Part shown: positions 42,727-52,819 of the stretch, piece by piece
Numbering within the stretch: position 1 is the stretch's first letter
Layout: every line of letters begins with the position of its first letter
NCBI GenBank assembly: GCA_033032865.1
Contig: JAWHQI010000170.1
Span: forward strand, 5,843,112 to 5,907,111
Direction: 5' to 3'
DNA length: 64,000 nucleotides
Source: Dactylorhiza incarnata
Taxonomy: Eukaryota; Streptophyta; Magnoliopsida; Asparagales; Orchidaceae
Translations under genes and position numbers: made by a program
The notes under the pieces: generated by a model
The model's database searches: none
What the model saw: only the letters and a program-made list of their open reading frames with translations
What the model was told of the DNA's origin: nothing

Positions 42727-43190
42727 GGGGCGAGACCAGCCAGGGGGGCCGCCCCTGGCTGGGTCTCGCCCAGCCCCAGCTAAGGGGCGAGACCAGCCAG
42801 GGGGGCCGCCCCTGGCTGGGTCTCGCCCAGCCCCAGCTAAGGGGCGAGACCGGCCAGGGGGGCCGCCCCTGGCAGGGTCTCGCCCAGCCCCAGCTAAGGG
42901 GCGAGACCGGCCAGGGGGGCCGCCCCTGGCAGGGTCTCGCCCAGCCCCAGCTAAGGGGCGAGACCGGCCAGGGGGGCCGCCCCTGGCAGGGTCTCGCCTA
43001 GCCCCAGCTAAGGGGCGAGACCAGCCAGGGGGGCCGCCCCTGGCTGGGTCTCGCCCAGCCCCAGTAGAGGGGCGAAACCAGCCAGGGGGGCCGCCCCTGG
43101 CTGGGTCTCGCCCAGCCCCAGCAGGGGGGCGAGACCAGCAGGGGGGGCATCCCCGGGTATCGCCCCACCCCAGTTAGGGGGCTCGCCGAG
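42727..43190. repeat. 57-bp hairpin array in the 5' LTR of D
   Basis: About eight tandem copies of a 57-bp unit. Each unit pairs with itself: gggcgagacc and agccagggg on one arm, cccctggct and ggtctcgccc on the other, around a GGCC centre. The last two copies are degraded. The matching array in the 3' LTR is at 47111-47575, one copy being a base shorter. It lies upstream of the TATA box. Confidence 0.93.
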
Positions 43191-43371
43191 CCCCGCGAGG
43201 TACCTCTCTCGCCCAGTTTCGGGGGGAGGTGTCGGTCTGCGTTTAGCATCCCAGAACAGCGGGATTTGGCTATTTGCAGTCCGATTTTGGCTATTCGCAG
43301 TCCAAATCCGAGGGTATTTTGGGTATTCTGCAGTCCTGTTTAGGTTATTTACAGCCCAGATCCGAAAATCG

Positions 43372-43379
43372 TATAAATA
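43372..43379 (+). promoter_or_regulatory. TATA box of element D 5' LTR
   Basis: Tataaata about 180 bp downstream of the 57-bp array. The 3' LTR has the same box at 47755-47762. Confidence 0.8.
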
Positions 43380-43739
43380 GGACCAAGGGGGCACCATTTG
43401 GAGGGATCTCTCATCCTAGGCTAGCTCTCTCCTTCTCCCTCTCCCTCCCCAAGTCTCTCTAGGGGGTGAGGAGAGGCTCCAGTGGTGCCCAAGCTTAGTA
43501 GTGGCTTGGGAGGGGAAGTTCCAAGGGGACTTCCGGGTACGTGGCGGGACCTCCCCGCTAAGCCCTTGGTCCAGTCCTTAGTTCCGACACCTTCAACCTA
43601 GAGCTCTCCCTTGGGGGGAGTAAGGGTTGGTCGCCCCTCAGCCTCGCTGAGGGCCCCGAACTCCACAGAGACCGAGTTGTCGGTTTCAACATTTTGGTGC
43701 GGTGAGCGTGGAGTGTGATCGATTCAAGAAACCCTCAAG

Positions 43740-45260
43740 ATGAGCTCCATGGGAGGAGGTGGAGGAAGTTCCGACCCGGGTCACTTGCAGCCCCCGGTGG
43801 CTGGGGTGATGTTGGAGATGTTCGAGAATTTCAGGCAAGAGGTCCTGCAGACCTTGCAGGTGACTTTCGCCTCGATAGGCGAAAGCAGGAGAGGAAGTGG
43901 TTCGGAGGTCTCGCCCCGACAGGAGGGTGAGATCCCTCTCAACCAACCAACCAGAGAGGTGCCAGGAGGTGGCGAGTGGGGAGGCGCCAGGCCCCCACTC
44001 GCCCAGCTCCAAGGTGGCGAGTGGGGAGGCGTCAGGCCCCCACTCGCCCAGCTCCAAGGTGGCGAGTGGGGAGGCGCCAGGCCCCCACTCGCCCAGCTCC
44101 AAGGTGGCGAGTGGGGAGGCGCCAGGCCCCCACTCGCCCAGCTCCAAGGTGGCGAGTGGGGAGGCGCCAGGCCCCCACTCGCCCAGCTCCAAGGTGGCGA
44201 GTGGGGAGGCGCCAGGCCCCCACTCGCCCAGCTCCAAGGTGGCGAGTGGGGAGGCGCCAGGCCCCCACTCGCCCAGCCCCAAGGGGGCGAGTGGGGAGGC
44301 GACAGGCCCCCACTCGCCTAGCCCCAAAAGGGGGCGAGCACGGGAGGTCCCTTTTGTGAGCTGATCCTCTCGGCCCCGATTCCGGAGGGGTTCAAGGGGG
44401 CAAAGATGTCTCACTACTTCGGCAAGGATGACCCCATCTTACACCTGCAGTGGTTTGAAGACATGGTCTCCATCATGCCCATGTCGGCCGCTTTCAAATG
44501 TCGACTCTTCGCGACAACTCTGAAGGAAAAGGCTAGAGAGTGGTTCCACCAGCTCCCTGCGGGATCCATCTATGCCTTCGAAGACTTGCGTCGAGGTTTC
44601 TTGCTACGCTTCTCGACGTCAAGGAAGAGGAAGAAAGATGCCGAAGCACTTTTCAAGATCAAGCAAGAGCCAGAAGAGTCGCTGGCTCACTATCTGGAGC
44701 GGTTCAGGGAGGAGGTTCTCCTCGTCCAAGAAGTGCCCGGGTACACCCTCAAGCTCGCCTTCACGGTGGGGCTGCGGGAGGGCTTCTTCAAGATGGACCT
44801 CAAGAGAAGAGCTCCTTTGTCTTTTGAGGAGTTGATGGAAAGGGTGGCAGAAGAAGTTGAAAGTGAGGAGGCCAACCCGGAGTTCACAAGAAGGCTGGCC
44901 AAGCTGAGTGAGCCAGAGGCAAGGCAGCATGGGAGGAAGGTAGAGGCTCCCAAGAGGAAGTTCGACCAAGAGGAGGACAACTTCCAGGAAGAAGAGACTG
45001 ACCTCCCAGGGTGGAGGCAGGGCCCGAAAGCACCCTCTCCACCACCCCAGCAAGCCATGGCGATCGGTCATAGAAGAAGAAGAAATCGTAGGGGAGGAAG
45101 AGGGGGCGTCTGGGCAGAGTTACCTTACTGTGACTTCCATCAGGAGGAGGGTCACGCGACATCCGCCTGCCCTGAGTTCTTGGAGTTAAGGGAGGCGAGG
45201 TGTCCGAAGCCGCATCGTCAACAACCAGAAGAGGTCGAGGAGGACCATGCCTGGGGGTAG
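43740..45260 (+). pseudogene. Element D gag with internal 15-residue repeats
   Basis: ATG 43740 opens MSSMGGGGGSSDPGHL and a short conserved part (MLEMFENFRQEVLQTLQ). Next come about eight tandem 15-residue repeats, GGEWGGARPPLAQLQ, then the gag capsid domain (HYFGKDDPILHLQWFEDM, AREWFHQLPAGSI, SLAHYLERFREEV). It ends in a zinc-finger-like CDFHQEEGHATSAC and an acidic tail. A single TAG at 44319-44321 in the last repeat breaks the frame; its sister repeats have CAG there. The domain wording is closest to gag of large gypsy elements of the Tat/Athila type. With read-through or repair the protein would be about 506 residues. Confidence 0.88.
43971..44330 (+). repeat. 45-bp coding tandem repeat in D gag
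   Basis: About eight copies of a 45-bp unit containing ggcgagtggggaggcgcc and ccactcgcccagctccaa, nearly identical. GGCGAGTGG and CCACTCGCC inside each unit are inverted repeats, so the coding array carries the same kind of motif as the LTR arrays. Confidence 0.94.
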
Positions 45261-45382
45261 AAGTCCAAGTCCTGGTCTCCGTGCTTAGTTTTTCTTTAAA
45301 TCCATGTAGTGTGATAGTTGGTTTCCTTACTTAGAGTCTCTTGCATGTAACCGGATAACTAATGAAATAAAAGTTTTTCTAT

Positions 45383-46775
45383 GTTCTTCACCCCTCGGAC
45401 GGTTCCACTGACCGGGCTCTCACTAGCCGGCAGGGCAGGTTGACCTCCCAGGGAGGCTATGTTCTTCACCCCTCGGATGGTTCCGCTGACCGGGCTCTCA
45501 CTAGCCGGCAGGGCAGGTTGACCTCCCAGGGAGGCTATGTTCTTCACCCCTCGGATGGTTCCGCTGACCGGGCTCTCACTAGCCGGCAGGGCAGGTTGAC
45601 CTCCCAGGGAGGCTATGTTCTTCACCCCTCGGATGGTTCCGCTGACCGGGCTCTCACTAGCCGGCAGGGCAGGTTGACCTCCCAGGGAGGCTATGTTCTT
45701 CACCCCTCGGATGATTCCGCTGACCGGGCTCTCACTAGCCGGCAGGGCAGGTTGACCTCCCAGGGAGGCTATGTTCTTCACCCCTCGGATGGTTCCGCTG
45801 ACCGGGCTCTCACTAGCCGGCAGGGCAGGTTGACCTCCCAGGGAGGCTATGTTCTTCACCCCTCGGATGGTTCCGCTGACCGGGCTCTCACTAGCCGGCA
45901 GGGCAGGTTGACCTCCCAGGGAGGCTATGTTCTTCACCCCTCGGATGGTTCCGCTGACCGGGCTCTCACTAGCCGGCAGGGCAGGTTGACCTCCCAGGGA
46001 GGCTATGTTCTTCACCCCTCGGATGGTTCCGCTGACCGGGCTCTCACTAGCCGGCAGGGCAGGTTGACCTCCCAGGGAGGCTATGTTTTCACCTCTCGGA
46101 TGGTTCCGCTGACCGGGCTCTCACTAGCCGGCAGGGCAGGTTGACCTCCCAGGGAGGCTATGTTCTTCACCCCTCGGATGGTTCCGCTGACCGGGCTCTC
46201 ACTAGCCGGCAGGGCAGGTTGACCTCCCAGGGAGGCTATGTTCTTCACCCCTCGGATGGTTCCGCTGACCGGGCTCTCACTAGCCGGCAGGGCAGGTTGA
46301 CCTCCCAGGGAGGCTATGTTCTTCACCCCTCGGATGGTTCCGCTGACCGGGCTCTCATTAGCCGGCAGGGCAGGTTGACCTCCCAGGGAGGCTATGTTCT
46401 TCACCCCTCGGATGGTTCCGCTGACCGGGCTCTCACTAGCCGGCAGGGCAGGTTGACCTCCCAGGGAGGCTATGTTCTTCACCCCTCGGATGGTTCCGCT
46501 GACCGGGCTCTCACTAGCCGGCAGGGCAGGTTGACCTCCCAGGGAGGCTATGTTCTTCACCCCTCGGATGGTTCCGCTGACCGGGCTCTCACTAGCCGGC
46601 AGGGCAGGTTGACCTCCCAGGGAGGCTATGTTCTTCACCCCTCGGATGGTTCCGCTGACCGGGCTCTCACTAGCCGGCAGGGCAGGTTGACCTCCCAGGG
46701 AGGCTATGTTCTTCACCCCTCGGATGGTTCCGCTGACCGGGCTCTCACTAGACGGTAGGACAGGTTGACCTCCCA
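45383..46775. repeat. 78-bp satellite in the 3' untranslated region of D
   Basis: About eighteen near-identical 78-bp copies (unit includes gttcttcacccctcgg, ctgaccgggctctcactagc and gacctcccagggagg). They start about 120 bp after gag and stop before the 3' LTR. Because 78 is divisible by three, long open frames appear on both strands. One copy near 46083 has lost a base. Decayed monomer-like sequence (ctctcggagaggt, ctgacagggt) fills 46780-47010. Confidence 0.96.
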
Positions 46776-47010
46776 GGGAGGTAAGTGATGCTCCCCTCGT
46801 TGGCTGACAGGGTAAGAAGGTCTCTCGGAGAGGTAGTGTTTTTCCCCGAGGTGGCTTCATTAGCCGACGAGGTTGGAGGACCTCTCGGGAATGCTAAGTG
46901 TTTTTCCCCAAGGTAGCTCTGTTAGTCGGATTTCCAGCGACACTCGTCGAATATACAGGGTTGGACATTTCTTTCCGAGCGTGTATCTCACTCGAAAAGA
47001 GCGGGGATTG

Positions 47011-48074
47011 TGTACAACCCTGTATTCGCCGAGTAGGTACTCGAGCCAAGAGGCATTTCGGAACATCGTTCCTCAGCAGGATCCAAGGAAGGGGGCGAGA
47101 ACCCCAGTGAGGGGCGAGACCAGCCAGGGGGGCCGCCCCTGGCTAGGTCTCGCCCAGCCCCAGCTAAGGGGCGAGACCAGCCAGGGGGGCCGCCCCTGGC
47201 TGGGTCTCGCCCAGCCCCAGCTAAGGGGCGAGACCGGCCAGGGGGGCCGCCCCTGGCAGGGTCTCGCCCAGCCCCAGCTAAGGGGCGAGACCGGCCAGGG
47301 GGGCCTCCCCTGGCAGGGTCTCGCCCAGCCCCAGCTAAGGGGCGAGACCGGCCAGGGGGGCCGCCCCTGGCAGGGTCTCGCCCAGCCCCAGCTAAGGGGC
47401 GAGACCAGCCAGGGGGCCGCCCCTGGCTGGGTCTCGCCCAGCCCCAGTAGAGGGGCGAAACCAGCCAGGGGGGCCTCCCCTGGCTGGGTCTCGCCCAGCC
47501 CCAGCAGGGGGGCGAGACCAGCAGGGGGGGCATCCCCGGGTCTCGCCCCACCCCAGTTAGGGGGCTCGCCGAGCCCCGCGAGGTACCTCTCTCGCCCAGT
47601 TTCGGGGGGAGGTGTCAGTCTGCGTTTAGCATCCCAGAACAGCGGGATTTGGCTATTTGCAGTCCGGTTTTGGCTATTCGCAGTCCAAATCCGAGGGTAT
47701 TTTGGGTATTCTGCAGTCCTATTTAGGTTATTTACAGCCCAGATCCGAAAATCGTATAAATAGGACCAAGGGGGCACCATTTGGAGGGATCTCTCATCCT
47801 AGGCTAGCTCTCTCCTTCTCCCTCTCCCTCCCCAAGTGTCTCTATGGGGTGAGGAGAGGCTCCAGTGGTGCCCAAGCTTAGTAGTGGCTTGGGAGGGGAA
47901 GTTCCAAGGGGACTTCCGGGTACGTGGCGGGACCTCCCCGCTAAGCCCTTGGTCCAGTCCTTAGTTCCGACACCTTCAACCTAGAGCTCTCCCTTGGGGG
48001 GAGTAAGGGTTGGTCGCCCCTCAGCCTCGCTGAGGGCCCCGAACTCCACAGAGACCGAGTTGTCGGTTTCAACA
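47011..48074 (+). mobile_element. 3' LTR of element D
   Basis: Near-identical to 42627-43691, including the hairpin array (47111-47575), TATA box (47755-47762) and end block. Followed by the TTCAT duplication. Confidence 0.95.
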
Positions 48075-48079
48075 TTCAT

Positions 48080-51000
48080 TGTCTTCGCGCAACACAGTAG
48101 GTCCACTGACCTTCTCATCCACATCTTCCACCAGCCTCCTCAGCCAGACACACTCTTGAGCTGCTAAGGACGACGCCTTGTACTCAGCCTCAGTGGTGGA
48201 AAGGGAAATGGAGTCCTGCTTCTTGCTACACCATGAGATGGTAGTGGCTCCACACATGAACACGTAACCTGATGTCGACTTGCGATCATCAACGTCACCT
48301 GCGTAATCTGCATCTGTGTAGCCGCAGCTTAAAGTCAGTCCTCCCTCCATAGAGCAACCCCATCTCAAGGGTTCCCTTCACATACTTCAGTATCCCCTTA
48401 GCTGCCTCCAGATGAGGCTTTCGCGGCTCCTGCATGTACCGACTCACTCGGCCGACAGCAAAGGCGATCTCCGGCCTTGTGATGGTCAGATAGATAAGGC
48501 TCCCCACCAGAGCCCAGAAGATCTTCAGATCAGGAAGAATCCTCCCTTCTTCCTTCTGAAGCTTCAGCCCAACCTCCAGTGGAACGGAGCTGCTCTTCCC
48601 CTCCTTCATGCAGAATCTCTCGACGATCTTCTCGGCATAAGCCTTTTGGGTCACGAGCAGCCCACCACTTCTCTTCTCTACGTGAAGTCCAAGGAAATGG
48701 TGCAGTTCACCAAGATCATTCATCTCAAACTGAATGGCTAACTGTTGTCTCAGCGCCGCGACCTCTTCACTGTTGTTCCCGGTCACGATCATGTCGTCGA
48801 CGTACAGCAGCACCAACACGTGAAGATCTCCACTCTTCTTCACAAACATGCTAGAGTCTGAGTCTGATGCATCGTAACCACAGAACTGCAGATACTCTGC
48901 AATCTTCCCATACCAGGCTCTCGGTGCCTGTTTCAGCCCATAGAGGGCCTTCTTCAGCTTGCAGACGTGACGTGGATGTGACTTAGACACATACCCAGGT
49001 GGTTGCACCATGAATATGTCCTTGTCAATCTCTCCGTATAGGAACGCGTTCTTCACATCAAGCTGCCACAGCTTCCACCCTCTACGCGCTGCTAGGGTAA
49101 TGTCCATCCTCACTGACGTCATCTTCGCCACAGGACTGAACATCTCTTCATAGTCCTCTCCATAGGTTTATGAGAAACCTCGAGCAACAAGCCTAGCCTT
49201 GTACCACTCTACTTCTCCGTCAGCACTCTTCTTCACCTTGTACACCCACTCGCAGGTGACAGGTTTGATGCCCTCCACCATGGGAACAAGGTCCCATATC
49301 TCGTTCTTCTTCAAGGCCTCCATCTCCTCATCCATGGCCACGTCCCACTCCTTAGTGCCTACAACATCTTCAGAGCGGGCAGGTTCCTTCTCGTCGAGTG
49401 GTCCTGTGAAGAAGCAAGAGACCAAGCTTATGAAGTTCCCCTCCTTATAGCGAGCAGGCGGGACGATGGTCCACTTCGACCTCCTCAAGGCTTGGCCACT
49501 TTCTACCACTCTGGTAGACTCCTCCTCTCCAGCTCCTCTTTCAACTTTTCTTGAAGCAGCGCTCCCCCTGCTTCTAGAGCTCGAAGCTCCCCCTGAGCCA
49601 GAAGCTCCTCCTGAGCCAGATGGCGATGGGGCACTTGGAGATGCCTCCAACTCCATCATAGAGTCCTCAGTGACTCTCTCTTCTTCCCTGCTAGATTCTC
49701 CACTCTCCGACAACACCACAGAAGAGACTCCCTGATACGAGATTAGTTCGTCAAACACCACATCACGCGAGACGACGAACTTGTGGGTCTGCCGATGAAG
49801 ACACACTTCCTCTCTTTCGGCTCCAACTTAGTTCTCTCAACCTTCGAAACGTGCACGAAGTAGGTAGAGTCAAACACCCTCATGTGACTCACATTTGGCT
49901 TCTCCCCGAACATGAGTTGGTGTGGAGACACCATCCTGTTGGGACTCAGAGGTAGCCGGTTGATCACATGGGTAGCACACGCCATTCCCTCCGCCCATAA
50001 GGTTGTGGGAATCCCCTTGGCATGTAGCCAACTCCTGGTAGTCTCCACCAGATGGCGGATCTTCCTCTCTGTGACCCCATTTTGTTGAGGGGTGTGGGCG
50101 CAGGAGAGCTCTCGCCGGATGCCGAATTTCCTGCAGAAAGAGTTAAAAACGTTAGAGGTAAACTCCCCCATTATCACTTCTTAACTTCTTCACCCTTAGG
50201 TTCAACCTCCCCTCCACTAGTTCCTTCCACTCCTGGAACTTCTCAAACACCCTGCCTTCTCCCTCATGAAGTAAACCCACGTGTAGCGGGGTAGTCATCC
50301 ACCAAGACCAGCGCATACTTGTTTCCTCCATAGGTCAGGGTGGCGCACGACCCCATCACATCAGCATGAATGCACTCAAGAGGTGCCTTACATCTGGTCT
50401 CCGACTTGTCAAATGGAAGTCGATGTGACTTTCCAAATTGACAGCCCTCGCACACATGGCCGTCGCCGCAAGTGGAGAGATTGGGCATGCCAGACACCAG
50501 ACCCTTCGCCGCTATCATCTTCAACTTGTCCATCCCCACATGACCTAGCCTCTCATGCCAGATCGCTGCGCTGTCATTCGCATTCAGCTTGTCCACATAG
50601 GCACATGCAGATAGAACATACAAGTCCTTCACCCTTCTCCCGGTGAGCGTGACATCAGCATCGACTGAAGACAGGTTCTTCTGAAACTTCACCTCCTTCG
50701 GTCCGAACAGCACGTGGTATCCTACATCCACTGCATTCACAATAGAGAAGAGGTTCTTCTTCATGCCCGGCACGTGATACACACTCTTCAGTGTCACGGG
50801 CTTCTCTTCACTTCCCAGGGATACCATCCCTTCCTTCTTAACTGGATGCACCGTAACATCCGCCGTAATGATAGCATCAGTTCCACCATATGCCTTCAAG
50901 AAGGCAAACTTAGACACATCTCCAGTGAGATGGTGCCCGTAACCGGAGTCCACTATCCAGTCATTCTCAAAGTTGACGGAGGCTAAAGCGTTGACTGACG

Positions 51001-51946
51001 TTGTCGTCATCTTGGCTAGGAAACAGTTGTCTCCACCTTCACCACCCTGGTGACCTCCACCTCTTCCTCCACCTCTCTGATGGTCTCCACCTCTCCGGTG
51101 GTCTCCCTCTCTCACAGCAACATGACCGGCCTTGAGATTTTACCGGCACTCCTTTGCCATGTGCCCGTACTTCTTGCAGGCAAAGCAGAGGGGTCTCCCC
51201 CTCTCGTCATATGGAGGGAGAAAGTTATCCCTAACTCCCTGAGAGGACGTTGAGGGTCCATCTCTGGAGTTCTTCTTCTTCTTGTCCCAAGGCTTTCTCT
51301 TGCCTGAGAACAACACCTCGATATCTCCCCCTGAGATAGACACTCCTGCCATCTGTTTCGCCAAGCTCTCCTGTGACGACAACAGGTTCTCTAGCTCCAG
51401 TAAGGTGGGCTGAGTAGCCCATCCTTGCACAGAGGTGACAAACGGAACATACTCCTTCCGCAGGCCTCTGAGTATGTGCCTCTTCATCTTCGCCTCTGAG
51501 ATCAGCTCGTCAAGATCCAAGGCTGAGATCTCTGCACACAGGTTCTTCTTCAAGAAGAAGGTGGATATCGACAACTCTCCTTGAGTGGACCGTGCCAACT
51601 CATTCTCCAGGAACTGTAGCCGCGCTACATTCTTCTTGTTGAATAACCCATCAAGGGCTCTCCAGATCTCTGACGCTGACTTGCACCCCAGGATGTGGTC
51701 GAACAAGTCAGGTGAGATAGCCCTCTTTAAGGTGAACTCAGGTTTGGCGTTAGTCTTCCTCCACGCCCTTACTGCTTGACCATTGTCTCTGGCAGCTACA
51801 ACTTCCTCTTGCTCAGCTCCTCCAACGACCTCCCATAGGTCCTCTCCAAGCAAGTAACTCTCCATGCATGACTTCCACTTCTTGTAGTTGGTCTGGGTGA
51901 GCAGCTCAATGCCTAGTCCTCTCGCATAACCTCCTCCGCCGTCCAT
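48080..51946 (-). pseudogene. Element B polyprotein, gag to RNase H
   Basis: Starts at ATG 51946 (MDGGGGYARGLGIELLTQTN). Gag with CFACKKYGHMAKECR then a TAA (51140-51142); protease WIVDSGYGHHLTGD; HHCC and integrase up to VDDY, where a one-base deletion near 50283 shifts the frame. The integrase continues (TPQQNGVTERKIRHL), a small deletion near 49795 shifts it again, and RT follows ([12 protein letters not shown] 49168-49170 shared with [24 protein letters not shown]). A 2-bp loss near 48330 shifts into RNase H ([30 protein letters not shown]). The rest is beyond D at 42626. Not functional. Confidence 0.93.
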
Positions 51947-52008
51947 CTTGGTTGTCAACCTTGAACCTTGATAGCACACTCCGCTTCACCAACCTCCCTC
52001 TGATACCA

Positions 52009-52819
52009 TGTTAAATTTTATGCTATCACCATGCAAGGGCACCAACAATGAACAAAGACGAAGTAACACTCTTTTTAACTAAGCAGTTGATTACAAAGAG
52101 ACAAGCTGACTACAAGGTGCATACACCTTGAATCACGTCAGCTGAGATATATAAAAAACTTGTCGCGGACAAGGTCCGCTTCTCCAATCAGTGTCGTTGA
52201 GCTTGTCAACGCACTCTCCACTTCACAACGCATGCAACCCTGCACTCTGCACTCTCCACCTCTCGTTGAGGTGCGGGTTGGGGTTGGACTCTCTTGGGGT
52301 GTATGCACTTTCCCACTCTCACTCACTAGTTGATCTCTCACTCAACTCAATTCGTCTCACTAGTTCTCTACACTAGTTATCTCTCTCTCTCTTCTCTTCT
52401 ATATTGCTCGCTGGGAGGGTGGTGGTGGGGGGGGGGGGGGGGGGGGGGTATTTATAGAAAAACAGTAATGGAGAGAGGGGAGGGGGGGGGGGAGGTGTAC
52501 TCACCCCAACACATGCACTCGCCAACATGCACTCACCTCCCTCTCCAACATTGTGGACACGCCCCTACACCTTGGTGGACTCGCCCCTACACCAAGGTGG
52601 ACTCGCCAACCCTCTACATCAAGGTGGACTCGCCCAGCCCTCTACATCAAGGTGGACTCGCCCAACTCCAACAGCCCACTCGCCAACTCCACTCGGCCAC
52701 TTCACATGGTCCACTCGCCCAGGCCTACTCGCCAGCTCCACTCGCCCAGGCAAGGCTCCACTCGCCCAACTCCAACTCCTCCACTCGCCCCTCCTCCTTT
52801 GCACACTTCAACTTCAACA
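52009..52819 (-). mobile_element. 5' LTR of element B
   Basis: Like the 3' copy, with a longer G-run (about 52428-52448 on the plus strand) next to the TATA box and the ACTCGCC array at 52560-52790. The primer site lies directly at its inner end. Confidence 0.93.

Larger units (their letters stand above)
42627..48074 (+). mobile_element. Gag-only LTR retrotransposon D (TR-GAG-like)
   Basis: LTRs at 42627-43691 (1065 bp) and 47011-48074 (1064 bp) begin TGTACAACCC, end GGTTTCAACA and are nearly identical. The target-site duplication is TTCAT (42622-42626 and 48075-48079). The 3.3-kb interior holds a gypsy-type gag gene, then a 78-bp satellite, and nothing resembling protease, RT, RNase H or integrase. 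This is the plan of terminal-repeat retrotransposons with only GAG, which depend on partner elements. The primer site after the LTR (ttttggtgcggtgagcg) is not the tRNA-Met type. The least diverged LTRs of the stack agree with D being the last to land. Confidence 0.95.
41584..52819 (-). mobile_element. Copia element B, inserted in E and split by D
   Basis: LTRs at 52009-52819 (5', 811 bp) and 41584-42393 (3', 810 bp) begin TGTTGA on the minus strand and end AAAATTTAACA. Roughly nine differences are visible in the first 300 bp. The target-site duplication is ATATT (41579-41583 and 52820-52824). The primer site tggtatcagaggga (52008 downward) is a perfect tRNA-Met type. RNase H is interrupted at 48075/42626 by element D. 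Coding sequence and LTR coding ends match family A, but most of the LTR differs from that of A. Confidence 0.96.

Noticed and set aside
45359..46860. Long open frames on both strands across the 78-bp array
   Set aside because: They arise because the unit length is a multiple of three. No conserved start, domain or codon pattern; one copy has an indel that breaks the frame.
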